A stretch of 64,000 bases of DNA from positions 1 through 64,000 of the forward strand of contig NZ_JAUSRE010000013.1 in NCBI RefSeq assembly GCF_030811655.1, written 5' to 3'. The notes under the pieces were generated by a model. It ran no database searches, was not told where the DNA came from, and worked only from the letters and a program-made list of their open reading frames with translations. This document shows positions 51,678-60,213 of the stretch, piece by piece (position 1 is the first letter of the stretch; every line of letters begins with the position of its first letter). The DNA is from Pseudarthrobacter enclensis. GTDB lineage: Bacteria > Actinomycetota > Actinomycetes > Actinomycetales > Micrococcaceae. Position numbers and translations under genes: made by a program.

Positions 51678-52385
51678 TTAGTTGAGAACTTCGCCACCGG
51701 ATACGGTGGCTGTGACGAGGTCGGTGGAGCGGAGGTCGGCGAGCCAGCGGATAGCTGCGCCCATTTCCTCAGTCCGGCCGAGTCGGCCCACCGGCACGGC
51801 CCGGTTTCGCCGGCCCAGGAGTTGCTCGTAGCTTATGTTTTGGGAGGCTGCCATGCCTTCAAGGGCTCGCTTTAGCAGGGGCGTTTCCGTAGCTCCGGGG
51901 CAGAGTACGCGCAGGCGCACGCCGGTCTGGGCATCCATTCCTCGGGCCCAACCCAAGAGCGCAGATTTCGAGGCGCAGTAGACGCCGTTGCCGGCTTCCG
52001 CGACGACTGCGGCCTGACTGGCCAGGACGACCAAGGTTCCGCGGCTGCGTTCCAAATCCGAACGGAAGTACTCCCAGGTTTCGATGACGCTTTCGAAATT
52101 GATCGACATGATCCGTCTGGTGTCACCGTCGCTGATGTCCCTGAGCGCTCCTGCACCGGCTATGCCGTGGGCGAGAACCAGCGTGTCCAGCGGATTGTCG
52201 CCGAGGGCCGTTTTGATGGCTTCGAGCGTCAAGGCATCGCGCAAGTCTCCGGCCACGGTCTGCCTTGCCAGCTCGGACGGGGAATCCGGGGTGTTCAGAT
52301 CCTGGCCGACGACGTCACGGTCCTTGAACTGAGCAGCCGCAGCCCGGCCGATGCCCCCGGCGATCCCTGTAATGACGACGGTCAT
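51678..52385 (-). CDS. Short-chain dehydrogenase/reductase
   Basis: 235 residues. The Rossmann start is VVITGIAGGIGRAAA; LVLAHGIAGAG replaces the usual NNAG strand; the catalytic Tyr and Lys are in YCASKSALLG; LRVLCPGATETPL follows the active site. The ATG overlaps the stop of the preceding 126-residue gene (ATGA), so the two are translated together. The catalytic set is complete, so it is probably an active NAD(P) oxidoreductase on a sugar- or cyclitol-derived substrate. Confidence 0.86.
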   Translation of the reverse strand: MTVVITGIAGGIGRAAAAQFKDRDVVGQDLNTPDSPSELARQTVAGDLRDALTLEAIKTALGDNPLDTLVLAHGIAGAGALRDISDGDTRRIMSINFESVIETWEYFRSDLERSRGTLVVLASQAAVVAEAGNGVYCASKSALLGWARGMDAQTGVRLRVLCPGATETPLLKRALEGMAASQNISYEQLLGRRNRAVPVGRLGRTEEMGAAIRWLADLRSTDLVTATVSGGEVLN

Positions 52386-52762
52386 GCCGCTTCCCCCAGG
52401 TCGATCGTGGCTCCTTGGACGAACTCCCCGTTAGGTCCGGAGAGGTACTCCAGTGTGAGCTGGAGGTCAGGGCCATCGGATGTCGGGGCGATGAGCAGGT
52501 TTACGCGAAGAGTGGGCTCTTCCAAGACGCTGGTGTGGACGAGGCTGCGGAGCGCTTCCTTCGCGCTCAAACGGATGTGGGCCGGTATTGGTGTGTCCGG
52601 CTGGCCGTGAAGCACGAGGATGAGGCTGGTCTGCGGTGCAGTCCTGGCGGCGGCCGCCAGCGCTGAAGTCGCCTCCACAATGACGTCCGACAGCGAGGCA
52701 TACCAGTTCGGTTCCTTGGGATATGCCAGACGGATCGTGCGTGTGTCCGTGGCGCTAATCAA
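52382..52762 (-). CDS. Small SDR-derived protein lacking the cofactor-binding half
   Basis: 126 residues from a TTG at 52762, which overlaps the permease stop and has AAGGAAGCAG before it. The C-terminal part reads like the second half of a short-chain dehydrogenase: LSAKEALRSLVHTSV where YxxSK-AL would be, RVNLLIAP, then TLEYLSGPNGEFVQGATIDLG. The N-terminal Rossmann motif and the catalytic tyrosine are absent. The gene is intact and tightly overlapped on both sides (permease before, SDR after). It is therefore more likely a retained accessory subunit than debris. Function unknown. Confidence 0.6.
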   Translation of the reverse strand: MISATDTRTIRLAYPKEPNWYASLSDVIVEATSALAAAARTAPQTSLILVLHGQPDTPIPAHIRLSAKEALRSLVHTSVLEEPTLRVNLLIAPTSDGPDLQLTLEYLSGPNGEFVQGATIDLGEAA

Positions 52763-53801
52763 CTGCTTCCTTCCCAGCGGTGGCACGGGAAATGAGGATG
52801 GCGATCAGGATGACAGCACCGTTCGTGGCGTCAATCCAGAAGGAGGGGATCTGCGACAGCGTCAAAATGTTGGTGATAACCGCCAGCAGGAGGACTCCGA
52901 GGAACGCGCCGAGCATGGTGCCCCGCCCGCCGTTGAGGCTGATCCCGCCGATAACCGCGGCTGCGAACGCACTGAAGATCAGGTTCGTTCCTTGGGAGGG
53001 GGTCACCGACGCAGTCCTTCCCGCAAGAGCTAGCCCGGCAAGGGCCGCCAGACCCCCGGCCACGATGAACACACTCCATTGGATTTTGGCGACGTTAATG
53101 CCGGCAGCGCGTGCGGCCTCGGCGTTTCCACCGATGGCATAGAGGGCGCGACCAATGCTGTGATAGCGAAGGACCAGCGAGGCGAGAATGAACACTATGC
53201 CGCCGACCCACAATGAAACCGGAACTCCCAGCCACGTTGCCTGACCCAGATAGAGGAAGGAGTCGGGCAGCTCAAAGAGCGTCCGACCACTGACCAGTCC
53301 CAGCGTGAGTCCGCGGAGAAGTATCAGTATGGCGAGAGTGACGATGAAAGCGTTTAGCCCAAGCCTGATAACGAGGAAACCATTGATCAAGCCGACAGCC
53401 ATGCCCGTGGCCAGGATGATCAGAATTCCGAGCCAGGCCGGCAGGTTAACGCCGGAACCGCCCACAATCGGGCTAAGCACGAGCCACGCTCCGAGCATGG
53501 GCGCCAGGGCAAAAGTGGATTCCAGGGAAAGGTCAAATTTCCCGCTGATCAGAACCAGGCTCAGGGCGACCACGACGATGGCAAGTTCCGAGGATTGCTG
53601 CAGCAAGTTGATAATGTTGCGCTGGCTGAGGAACACCGGGCTTACCAGTGCGCCGACGATGGTGACCACCAGCAGGACAGGGACCAAAGCAAACTCGTGC
53701 TTTGCCATGGCAGACTTGTACCATGGCTCTGCCGACCGGGTCGCGCCTCTGGGGTGTGTTCCGGTGCCCTGGGCTTTCTGTACGCTTAGTTGTTCAGACA
53801 T
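52755..53801 (-). CDS. Sugar ABC importer permease (RbsC type)
   Basis: 348 residues from the ATG at 53801 (MSEQLSVQKAQG), which overlaps the end of the ATPase gene by eight bases; the longer frame to 53930 is inside the ATPase gene. About ten membrane segments, with VVALSLVLISGKFDLSLESTFALAPML, a long cytoplasmic RAAGINVAKIQW loop and AVIGGISLNGGRGTMLGAFLG. It is the single permease of the third importer, so it probably works as a homodimer. Confidence 0.88.
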   Translation of the reverse strand: MSEQLSVQKAQGTGTHPRGATRSAEPWYKSAMAKHEFALVPVLLVVTIVGALVSPVFLSQRNIINLLQQSSELAIVVVALSLVLISGKFDLSLESTFALAPMLGAWLVLSPIVGGSGVNLPAWLGILIILATGMAVGLINGFLVIRLGLNAFIVTLAILILLRGLTLGLVSGRTLFELPDSFLYLGQATWLGVPVSLWVGGIVFILASLVLRYHSIGRALYAIGGNAEAARAAGINVAKIQWSVFIVAGGLAALAGLALAGRTASVTPSQGTNLIFSAFAAAVIGGISLNGGRGTMLGAFLGVLLLAVITNILTLSQIPSFWIDATNGAVILIAILISRATAGKEAVD

Positions 53802-55335
53802 GCTCTTCCACTCCTTCCATGGCGGCGACGATTTCGCGGGCCTCCCATGTTGATCCAAAACTCTTGACGTGACGTCCTCGCATGAACGCCAGTACCCGGT
53901 CGCAGCCCCTGAGTTCATCCACTTCGTCACTGACGATGATCACGGCGACGCCCCGCTGGCGTTCACGCTCGATTGCATCGAAAAGCGTGTCCTTCGATGC
54001 GACATCAACCCCGGCCGTTGGGTGGACAAGGATGAGGACCTCAGGTCGGGATGCCATGGCGCGGGCCAGGACTACCTTTTGTTGATTGCCGCCGCTGAGG
54101 CTCCCCACGGCCTGGTCCGTGGATGAACAGGCGACGTCGAGTTCCTGGCTCAGATTCGAGGCCAGACGTCGCCGTTCCTGGGGTTTTACGAAGCCCCACC
54201 GGCCTAGACGCGGAAGGACTGACGTGGCGATATTGTCCTCGATTGACAGCATCGGCACGTAGCCCTCACGGTGTCGGTCCTCGGGTACATAGCCGATACC
54301 GGCGGCAATGGCTCGTGCTGGGGTTGACACGTTGGCAGGTTTTCCGCCCAGCAATACGCGGCCACTGACAAGCGGGACCAGTCCAACGAGGGAAGCAGCC
54401 AAGTGGCGGGAACCGGAGCCGGCATGGCCGGCAATTCCGAGGACTTCACCCGGTGCGACGCTAAGAGTGACTGGTTCTTCGAGCTCTTCAACCTTGACTT
54501 TGTCCAAATGAATCGCCGGTACACCGCCATGATGAGCTAAGACCGAATTCTCTCGCCGACGATCTACGGATGCGTACTGGGCATCCCCGACCATGGCGGC
54601 GACGATCTTGTCCTGTGGCATGTCCTCAACAGGTGCTGTCGCGACGACGCGGCCGTTGCGGAGGACGGTGACGTCCTGGCACAGTTCTTCGATCTCATCC
54701 AGGTGATGTGAGATGTACAGGAACGTCACGCCGGCTTCCTGGAGGCGCAAGAGTTCCTTAAACAGCCGGCGGATTCCTGAAGAGACCAGCTGCGCTGTGG
54801 GCTCGTCAAGAATGACGAAACGGCTGCCTCCCGAGAGCGCACGGACAATTTCGACCAGCTGAGCGTCTTCAACACTTAGGCTGGACGCCTCCTTGCGGGG
54901 ATCCACGTCGATACCCCAGGCCCCAAGCATCGCGTCTGCCTGGGAATACACATCCTTCCACGTGATGCGGGAGCCGTGGACGGGAAAGTTGTTCAGCAGG
55001 AGATTCTCGGCCACGCTGAGTTGCGGCACCAGCCGCCGGTGCTGATAGACGCAGGCCACCTTTTCCTGCCATTTTTTCGGAGTACGAACCGAGGGGGCCG
55101 GTTCGCCGTCGAACAAAATCTGGCCCTTATCGGGGACGACAAGTCCTGTCATGGTCGAAACCAATGTCGACTTTCCTGCACCGTTACGCCCAACAAGTGC
55201 ATGGGTCCGACCTGCTTGGACCTGAAGGTTTACTCCATTAAGTGCCTTCGTCGCACCGAATGCTTTCCAGACGTCGTCAACCTCTATGAGCGGCCTGCCC
55301 GGCTGTTCATGCTGCGTTGGGATTTCCATATGCAT
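53794..55335 (-). CDS. Sugar ABC importer ATPase, second site degenerate
   Basis: 513 residues from the ATG at 55335, which overlaps the binding-protein stop by one base. The first half is canonical in Walker A ([11 protein letters not shown]) and Walker B (FVILDEPTAQLV) with a weak signature LSVEDAQLVEIVRAL. The second half has a strongly degenerate Walker A (GHAGSGSRHLAAS), a good signature [15 protein letters not shown] and ILVHPTAGVD in place of ILDEPT, so the Walker B aspartate and the catalytic glutamate are both missing. ATP hydrolysis probably occurs at one of the two sites only. Confidence 0.86.
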   Translation of the reverse strand: MHMEIPTQHEQPGRPLIEVDDVWKAFGATKALNGVNLQVQAGRTHALVGRNGAGKSTLVSTMTGLVVPDKGQILFDGEPAPSVRTPKKWQEKVACVYQHRRLVPQLSVAENLLLNNFPVHGSRITWKDVYSQADAMLGAWGIDVDPRKEASSLSVEDAQLVEIVRALSGGSRFVILDEPTAQLVSSGIRRLFKELLRLQEAGVTFLYISHHLDEIEELCQDVTVLRNGRVVATAPVEDMPQDKIVAAMVGDAQYASVDRRRENSVLAHHGGVPAIHLDKVKVEELEEPVTLSVAPGEVLGIAGHAGSGSRHLAASLVGLVPLVSGRVLLGGKPANVSTPARAIAAGIGYVPEDRHREGYVPMLSIEDNIATSVLPRLGRWGFVKPQERRRLASNLSQELDVACSSTDQAVGSLSGGNQQKVVLARAMASRPEVLILVHPTAGVDVASKDTLFDAIERERQRGVAVIIVSDEVDELRGCDRVLAFMRGRHVKSFGSTWEAREIVAAMEGVEEHV

Positions 55336-56444
55336 CACGCTTTAGCTTTGGGGGAATTACCCCAGAGAGCTTTGTCATCTACGTTGTCCTTTGTTACGAG
55401 CGTGGCGGGCAGCAGATCCATCAGGTTGCCCTGGAATTCAACGATCTCACTGTTGTGATCGGTTTTCCCGGTCTTAGGCTGTTCACCAGCAGCAGCCTTC
55501 TTGACGTACTCGACGCCATATTTCGCGTAACCGTCGAGGGGCTGTGAAACGATGGCATCGATGGTGCCGTTCCTGACGGCGTCAAGTCCTTCTGCCCCGC
55601 CATCGATCGCGACAAGGGGCATATGCTTGGGGTTGCCGGCCGGGTAAAGCCTGTCTGCTGATTTCAGGCTTGCAAGCACCGCAGAACCATAGGTTGTATC
55701 GGCCTGCATATAGATCCCTGCCAGATCGGGCGTCTGGGTAAGGATCGTGGCAGTGATGCTGCCGGCCAGCGGCCCCTGCCATTTCGCGGCTCGTTCGATA
55801 ACTTCAACTTGCGGGTGGTTGGCCTGCATGTATTCCCTGAACCCATCGCTGCGGTCCTTACCATTAGTGGTAGCGAGATCGCCCTGGAGGGACAGGACTT
55901 TACCCTTCCCCCCGATGAGTTCAGCCATCTTTTTGGCTGAAGTGGCGCCCATTTCCTTGTTGTCAGCCCTGACTACGATGTAGACCTTTCCGGCCCCTGG
56001 AGCATCATCCAGAGCCACGAACGGGACCTTCTGCTGCTCGCAGTAGTCAAGCGCGGGTTTTATTGCCTTGTTGTCCACGACACCGGCGAGGATGCCCGTT
56101 GCTCCGAGGCTTACCAGCGAACGCACATCGGTCAGCTGCTTACCCGCATCTTGATTAGCGTTCGTTGTCTCCAGCATGCTGATGCCCTGCGCCTGGACTT
56201 CGGACTTTGTGTAGGCGTCGAGGACGGCAAAGAATGGTGTGGTCAGGAACGGAACAGAGAGTCCCAATTTCACTGTGTTGGCGTTCGATCCCCCGCTGCT
56301 CCCGGTATTGGACTGGCCGCAAGCCACCAGGCCGCCACCTGAAAGAGCGGCCAGTCCGAGCAACCCGGCGCCCTTCAAAACAGATCGGCGTGAGCTTGTC
56401 GACGGGAGGCCGAAAGCCGAAGCAGAAGCTGGACGATTCTTCAT
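55335..56444 (-). CDS. Sugar-binding lipoprotein of ABC importer with twin-arginine signal
   Basis: 369 residues. The signal carries SSRRSVLKG (RR at 19-20), a twin-arginine motif, then a hydrophobic stretch and lipobox LVAC with C42, so it is probably a Tat-exported lipoprotein. The mature part is RbsB-like: VKLGLSVPFLTTPFFAVLD, GILAGVVDNKAIKPALDY, GIYMQADTTYGSAVLASL and VAIDGGAEGLDAVRNGTI. A Tat route suggests it folds, perhaps with a cofactor, before export, which is uncommon for this family. It heads the ATPase-permease genes and is preceded by the palindromic hairpin at 56494. Confidence 0.87.
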   Translation of the reverse strand: MKNRPASASAFGLPSTSSRRSVLKGAGLLGLAALSGGGLVACGQSNTGSSGGSNANTVKLGLSVPFLTTPFFAVLDAYTKSEVQAQGISMLETTNANQDAGKQLTDVRSLVSLGATGILAGVVDNKAIKPALDYCEQQKVPFVALDDAPGAGKVYIVVRADNKEMGATSAKKMAELIGGKGKVLSLQGDLATTNGKDRSDGFREYMQANHPQVEVIERAAKWQGPLAGSITATILTQTPDLAGIYMQADTTYGSAVLASLKSADRLYPAGNPKHMPLVAIDGGAEGLDAVRNGTIDAIVSQPLDGYAKYGVEYVKKAAAGEQPKTGKTDHNSEIVEFQGNLMDLLPATLVTKDNVDDKALWGNSPKAKA

Positions 56445-56493
56445 TGAGTCTCCTGATTAACTTGAACGGACGTCCCGTCCATTAGCTTGGGTT

Positions 56494-56523
56494 CGATGCA
56501 GCTGCAGCATTGCAGCTGCATCG
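56494..56523. promoter_or_regulatory. Perfect 30-bp inverted repeat before the third ABC operon
   Basis: Arms CGATGCAGCTGCA and TGCAGCTGCATCG (13 bases each) flank a GCAT centre without mismatch. Each arm also contains the 10-bp palindrome TGCAGCTGCA, giving two such palindromes 14 bases apart. It lies 50 bases upstream of the binding-protein gene, after the SDR gene. It could be a regulator site, a strong mRNA hairpin in the leader, or both. Confidence 0.6.
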
Positions 56524-56618
56524 GCCGTGTGAGTTGTGCCACTTACTGTTATATGCCACATCACACGGCTTGTACAGTCCTGATACACATCAGTAGGAAA
56601 TATCTCGTCCCCGAATAG

Positions 56619-57407
56619 TTAACGGAAGACGACGCCGCCGTTGACGTCGATTGACGAGCCGGTGATGTACGAAGCCGAAGCTCCGACCAGGAAGTTAACG
56701 GCGTCTGCAATTTCCAGGGGATCGGCAGGCTTCCCCATCGGAATTTTGGCCCACTCCAAGCTGCGCATCTCGTCGACGGAAATTCCCCGCTCTGCGGCTT
56801 CGGCTTCGATGGCATTGTGATGCATCGGCGTATCAATGTTTCCTGGAGCTACCATGTTCACCCGGATCCCCGAAGGAGCCATTTCCGCGGCCAGCGACTG
56901 AGTGAACACCCTAAGGCCAGCCTTGGACGCACAGTAGGCGGAGAAGAATGCGTGGCCCTCGTAGGCCCAGAATGACCCCACAATAACCACCGAGCTCGAG
57001 GAATGAGGTGTCAGGCGGGGGAGAATGTGTTTGCACACCAGGAACGGTCCCCGCAGGTTAACGTCCATGACGTGATCCCAGTCTGATGTTTCAAGTTTCA
57101 AAACGGTAGCGGCAGGCTGTTGGACGCCGGCCACAATCACGAGAGCATCAATCAGGGACCCTGATTGCTCCAGGCGCCGACCCATGGCCGCAACCGAATT
57201 CTCTTCCCTTAGGTCCACCTCAATGAGATCCTTCACGCGGCTGGCATGCCGCCCCAAGCTTGACTTGGCCGCGTCGAGACCGCGCGCGTCCGCAATTACT
57301 ACCGCATACCCCTCTTCCACGAACCGCCTGCAGACCGCGCGTCCAACGGCGCCGGCACCACCCACCACCAACGCTACTTTTCCTTCTGGTTCTGAACTTA
57401 AACTCAA
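56619..57407 (-). CDS. Short-chain dehydrogenase/reductase
   Basis: 262 residues. Rossmann motif VALVVGGAGAVGRAVCRRF; VIVAGVQQPAAT replaces NNAG; serine in VIVGSFWAYEG, Tyr/Lys in YCASKAGLRVF; IRVNMVAPGNIDTPM; terminal ITGSSIDVNGGVVFR. This is a complete catalytic set. First gene of the minus-strand operon facing the XRE-cupin regulator, with a gap of 174 bases holding a hairpin before the binding-protein gene. It probably oxidises or reduces a sugar or cyclitol carbonyl. Confidence 0.86.
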   Translation of the reverse strand: MSLSSEPEGKVALVVGGAGAVGRAVCRRFVEEGYAVVIADARGLDAAKSSLGRHASRVKDLIEVDLREENSVAAMGRRLEQSGSLIDALVIVAGVQQPAATVLKLETSDWDHVMDVNLRGPFLVCKHILPRLTPHSSSSVVIVGSFWAYEGHAFFSAYCASKAGLRVFTQSLAAEMAPSGIRVNMVAPGNIDTPMHHNAIEAEAAERGISVDEMRSLEWAKIPMGKPADPLEIADAVNFLVGASASYITGSSIDVNGGVVFR

Positions 57408-57428
57408 TGCAAACCTCCCTGTGTCGTT

Positions 57429-57443
57429 TCACTAGACGCTAGT
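57429..57443. promoter_or_regulatory. Candidate operator in SDR / XRE-cupin divergent promoter
   Basis: CACTAG-ACG-CTAGTG is a perfect 6-bp inverted repeat 22 bases upstream of the SDR start, with a further TAGTG half at about 57452. It sits between divergent genes of which one encodes a DNA-binding XRE-cupin protein, the natural candidate to bind it. Confidence 0.5.
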
Positions 57444-57672
57444 GTTTACTATTAGTGCACATGGTACTGTGTACGTAATCTGCATCACATGTCAAGAGTC
57501 GCAATAGGCGAGAAAGTCGCTTCTGATGGCGCGAAAGCACGCGAATGGCGGTGTGTTTCGGGGGCGCAGCTAGGCTCCTGGCTTCACGTGTATTGCGTCT
57601 CTTCACGCGGATGCGGAGGCAGATACTGCCTAAATACAGGCTATTCAAGTAGGGCAACGCAAAGTAGGTATC

Positions 57673-58428
57673 GTGGTAGAAACTTCCCTTGATGCGGCGC
57701 AGGGGCCAATCGCGGCAGCAGGAAGCAGCGGGGGCCCGCTACTCGGCGCCCGCCTTCGCGCCTCGCGCGAAGCTGCAAGAATCTCACTTCGTGAACTTGC
57801 TCGGCGTGTAGGTGTTTCCGCCAGCTTCCTTTCCCAAGTGGAAAGGGACAAGGCAGCACCCTCTGTCGGCACCCTCTACACGATTGTCTCCGAACTCGGG
57901 CTAACCCTGGACTCTGTCATGCGGGAAGGCGATGAAGAGGCCCTCATCCTCCGTCCCCCAGCGGGTTTGGTCCCAGAAGCCTCACCCCCAACGCCGACGA
58001 GACAGATGCAGCCCGCCAGAACGGGAGACGACTCCAAGAATGTTGTCAGGCTGCCGGAAACTGGGCAGCTTCCTGGCCTGCAGCGGGCGGAGGGGCGGGC
58101 TGAGATCCTCTTAGGAGGAGTGCGCTGGGAACGACTGACGCCGGCCGACGATCCGGAGGTTGAATTCCTCCGCGTTACCTACGGAAGTGGAACGGAATCC
58201 TGCCCGCCGGACAACATCATGCACCACGGGGGCAAGGAATACTTTCATATCCTTTCAGGGCAACTAGACGTACAAGTCGGCTTCGCGCGACAAACAATGC
58301 GCCCTGGTGACAGCGTGAACTTCGATTCGTCCATCCCTCATCGGCTCAGCAATCCATACCCAGACCCCTGTGTAGCCATATGGTTCGTAGTCGGTCGGTC
58401 CTCAACCTCCTCCGGAACCGGACACTAA
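57673..58428 (+). CDS. XRE-family regulator with C-terminal cupin domain
   Basis: 251 residues from a GTG at 57673. The N-terminal helix-turn-helix (LLGARLRASREAARISLRE then RRVGVSASFLSQVERDKAAP) lies at about 23-62. A proline-rich linker follows, and the C-terminal cupin at about 170-240 has MHHGGKEYFHILSGQLDV and MRPGDSVNFDSSIPHRLSN. Such proteins sense small metabolites through the cupin. It is the only regulator in module H, divergent from the importer operon and upstream of the NTF2, maleylacetate reductase and dioxygenase genes, so it is likely to control both sets. Confidence 0.88.
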   Translation: MVETSLDAAQGPIAAAGSSGGPLLGARLRASREAARISLRELARRVGVSASFLSQVERDKAAPSVGTLYTIVSELGLTLDSVMREGDEEALILRPPAGLVPEASPPTPTRQMQPARTGDDSKNVVRLPETGQLPGLQRAEGRAEILLGGVRWERLTPADDPEVEFLRVTYGSGTESCPPDNIMHHGGKEYFHILSGQLDVQVGFARQTMRPGDSVNFDSSIPHRLSNPYPDPCVAIWFVVGRSSTSSGTGH

Positions 58429-58683
58429 TAGCAGAAGCCAGAGTGGGGCCGGTCCGGCAAAACGTCGTAGCAGGGGCCCACGAACCGTCGAAGACACGAC
58501 GAGCCATCCTCCGTCATGCCTGCCGTATTCCATTCGTGTGTCTAGTCACGGTTGACAGGGTGTTAATTAGCATTTACCTTTAGGTATCAAATGTGACGCG
58601 GACCATACCCCGTCCCACAGCCATCCGGAGTGTTCTGCACTCTGCTCCCCAGGGGCACCCCCCCTCTCATGGAGGTCATGCAA

Positions 58684-59091
58684 GTGAAAGCAGGGAACTC
58701 TTCTTCCGAAGCGGAGATCCGGGACCTGGAAGACCAGCGCTACAAAGCCATCCTCACAGGAGACCTGGCCGCGTTCAGCGCCCTCTGCCATCCAGATCTC
58801 ATCTACACCCACTCAAACGGCGATCGCGACTCTCTGGAGTCGTACGTAAAGAAGTGCGAAGCAGGATTTTACCGGTACCACCAAATAGAACATCCGATTG
58901 AAAGGATTGTGGCCACGGACGTTGTTGCTGTGGTTGCCGGAGGGATGCGGGCCTCCCTAACGGCAGGCGGCAAGGAGTTGGAGCTAGATAATAGCTGCCT
59001 TGCCGTCTGGGTGAAGGAAAATTCGAGGTGGAAATTCCTTGCCTACCAGCCCACAGTCCTTCCCATCGATTCTTCCGTATCCGCCACCTAA
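58684..59091 (+). CDS. NTF2/SnoaL-like protein (DUF4440 type), copy 2
   Basis: About 135 residues from a GTG at 58684, eight bases after GGAGG; ATG codons at 58669 and 58678 would overlap that site. The sequence parallels copy 1 at 50035-50421: RDLEDQRYKAILTGDL, LIYTHSNGDRDSLESYVKKC, RYHQIEHPIE and LAVWVKENSRWKFLAYQPT. Both copies thus conserve a Y-x-H-S-x-G-x-RDSL-E-x-Y-V segment that may line the active cavity. It is placed directly before maleylacetate reductase and dioxygenase, so a dehydratase, isomerase or hydrolase step just upstream of ring cleavage is a reasonable guess, not shown. Confidence 0.7.
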   Translation: MKAGNSSSEAEIRDLEDQRYKAILTGDLAAFSALCHPDLIYTHSNGDRDSLESYVKKCEAGFYRYHQIEHPIERIVATDVVAVVAGGMRASLTAGGKELELDNSCLAVWVKENSRWKFLAYQPTVLPIDSSVSAT

Positions 59092-59120
59092 AACTCGAAA
59101 TCGAACTCAGTAAACGATTG

Positions 59121-60203
59121 GTGACAACCTTGAGCTTGGAATTCACACATGAAACGCTCGGCCAGCGCGTGCTCTTCGGCTCTGGCAAAGCCGGGCAACA
59201 CCTGGCAGAAGAAATCAGGACTATGGGCGCATCGAAAGTCATGCTCATCGCCTCGGAAGCCGAATCCGCCATCGCCGAATCAGTGGCGCGAGACGTGGAC
59301 GTTGCGCTGACATATAGCGACGTCGCCCCGCACGTGCCGGCCGAAAAGGCTGAGAAGGCGCGTTCCGCCGCCGCAGAGCACGGAATCGACCTCCTCGTAT
59401 CCGTCGGCGGGGGATCAACCACTGGACTCGCCAAAGCCGTTGCCTTGACCTCCGGCCTTCCGATCATCGCCGTTCCGACAACATACGCTGGGTCCGAGGC
59501 TACAAACGTATGGGGGCTAACCGAAGGCGCACGGAAGACAACAGGCATTGATAGTCGGGTTTTGCCCGCGACAGTCATCTACGATGCGGACCTGACACTC
59601 TCCCTGCCCGTGGAACTGTCTGTCGCATCCGGTTTGAACGGGCTTGCACACTGCGTCGACTCCATGTGGGCGCCGCGGGCCGATCCAATTAACGCAGCTC
59701 TCGGCGCGGAAGGGATAAGGGCGCTAAATCGTGGACTGCCCCTAATAAAACAGGATCCTACCGGTCATGAAGGCCGGGAAATGGCGCTGTATGGAGCCTA
59801 TCTTTCCGCCGTGGCTTTTGCGTCCGCAGGATCAGGCCTGCACCACAAAATTTGTCATGTACTCGGTGGCACATGGAACATGCCCCACGCCGAAACCCAC
59901 GCTACAGTCCTGCCGTATGTCCTCGCGTTCAACGCCCCACAAGCTCCGGAAGCGGCGGCCAGGATCGCGGGCGCCTTCGGATCCGACGATGCGAATGACG
60001 GATTGCGCCAACTTCGCGAGGCGCTCGATGCACCCCGCGCCCTTCAGGACTTTGGATTCAAAGCCGAGTACATTCCCGAAGCTGTTCAAATCATCCTGGC
60101 AGCCGTCCCAGAATCGAATCCGCGTAAGTGCACTCCCGAGAACCTCACGACCTTGCTCACCGCGGCACTACAAGGCGACAACCCCAAGATTCTCAGCGAC
60201 TAA
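59121..60203 (+). CDS. Maleylacetate reductase, copy 2
   Basis: About 360 residues from the GTG at 59121; the frame is open further but overlaps the previous gene. It has [31 protein letters not shown] and [21 protein letters not shown], matching the enzyme at 12201-13280 box for box. It reduces maleylacetate to 3-oxoadipate. The dioxygenase gene follows after 10 bases, so here the two pathway genes are adjacent, while in the first module an aldo/keto reductase gene lies between them. Confidence 0.9.
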   Translation: MTTLSLEFTHETLGQRVLFGSGKAGQHLAEEIRTMGASKVMLIASEAESAIAESVARDVDVALTYSDVAPHVPAEKAEKARSAAAEHGIDLLVSVGGGSTTGLAKAVALTSGLPIIAVPTTYAGSEATNVWGLTEGARKTTGIDSRVLPATVIYDADLTLSLPVELSVASGLNGLAHCVDSMWAPRADPINAALGAEGIRALNRGLPLIKQDPTGHEGREMALYGAYLSAVAFASAGSGLHHKICHVLGGTWNMPHAETHATVLPYVLAFNAPQAPEAAARIAGAFGSDDANDGLRQLREALDAPRALQDFGFKAEYIPEAVQIILAAVPESNPRKCTPENLTTLLTAALQGDNPKILSD

Positions 60204-60213
60204 GGGTCAGGAC

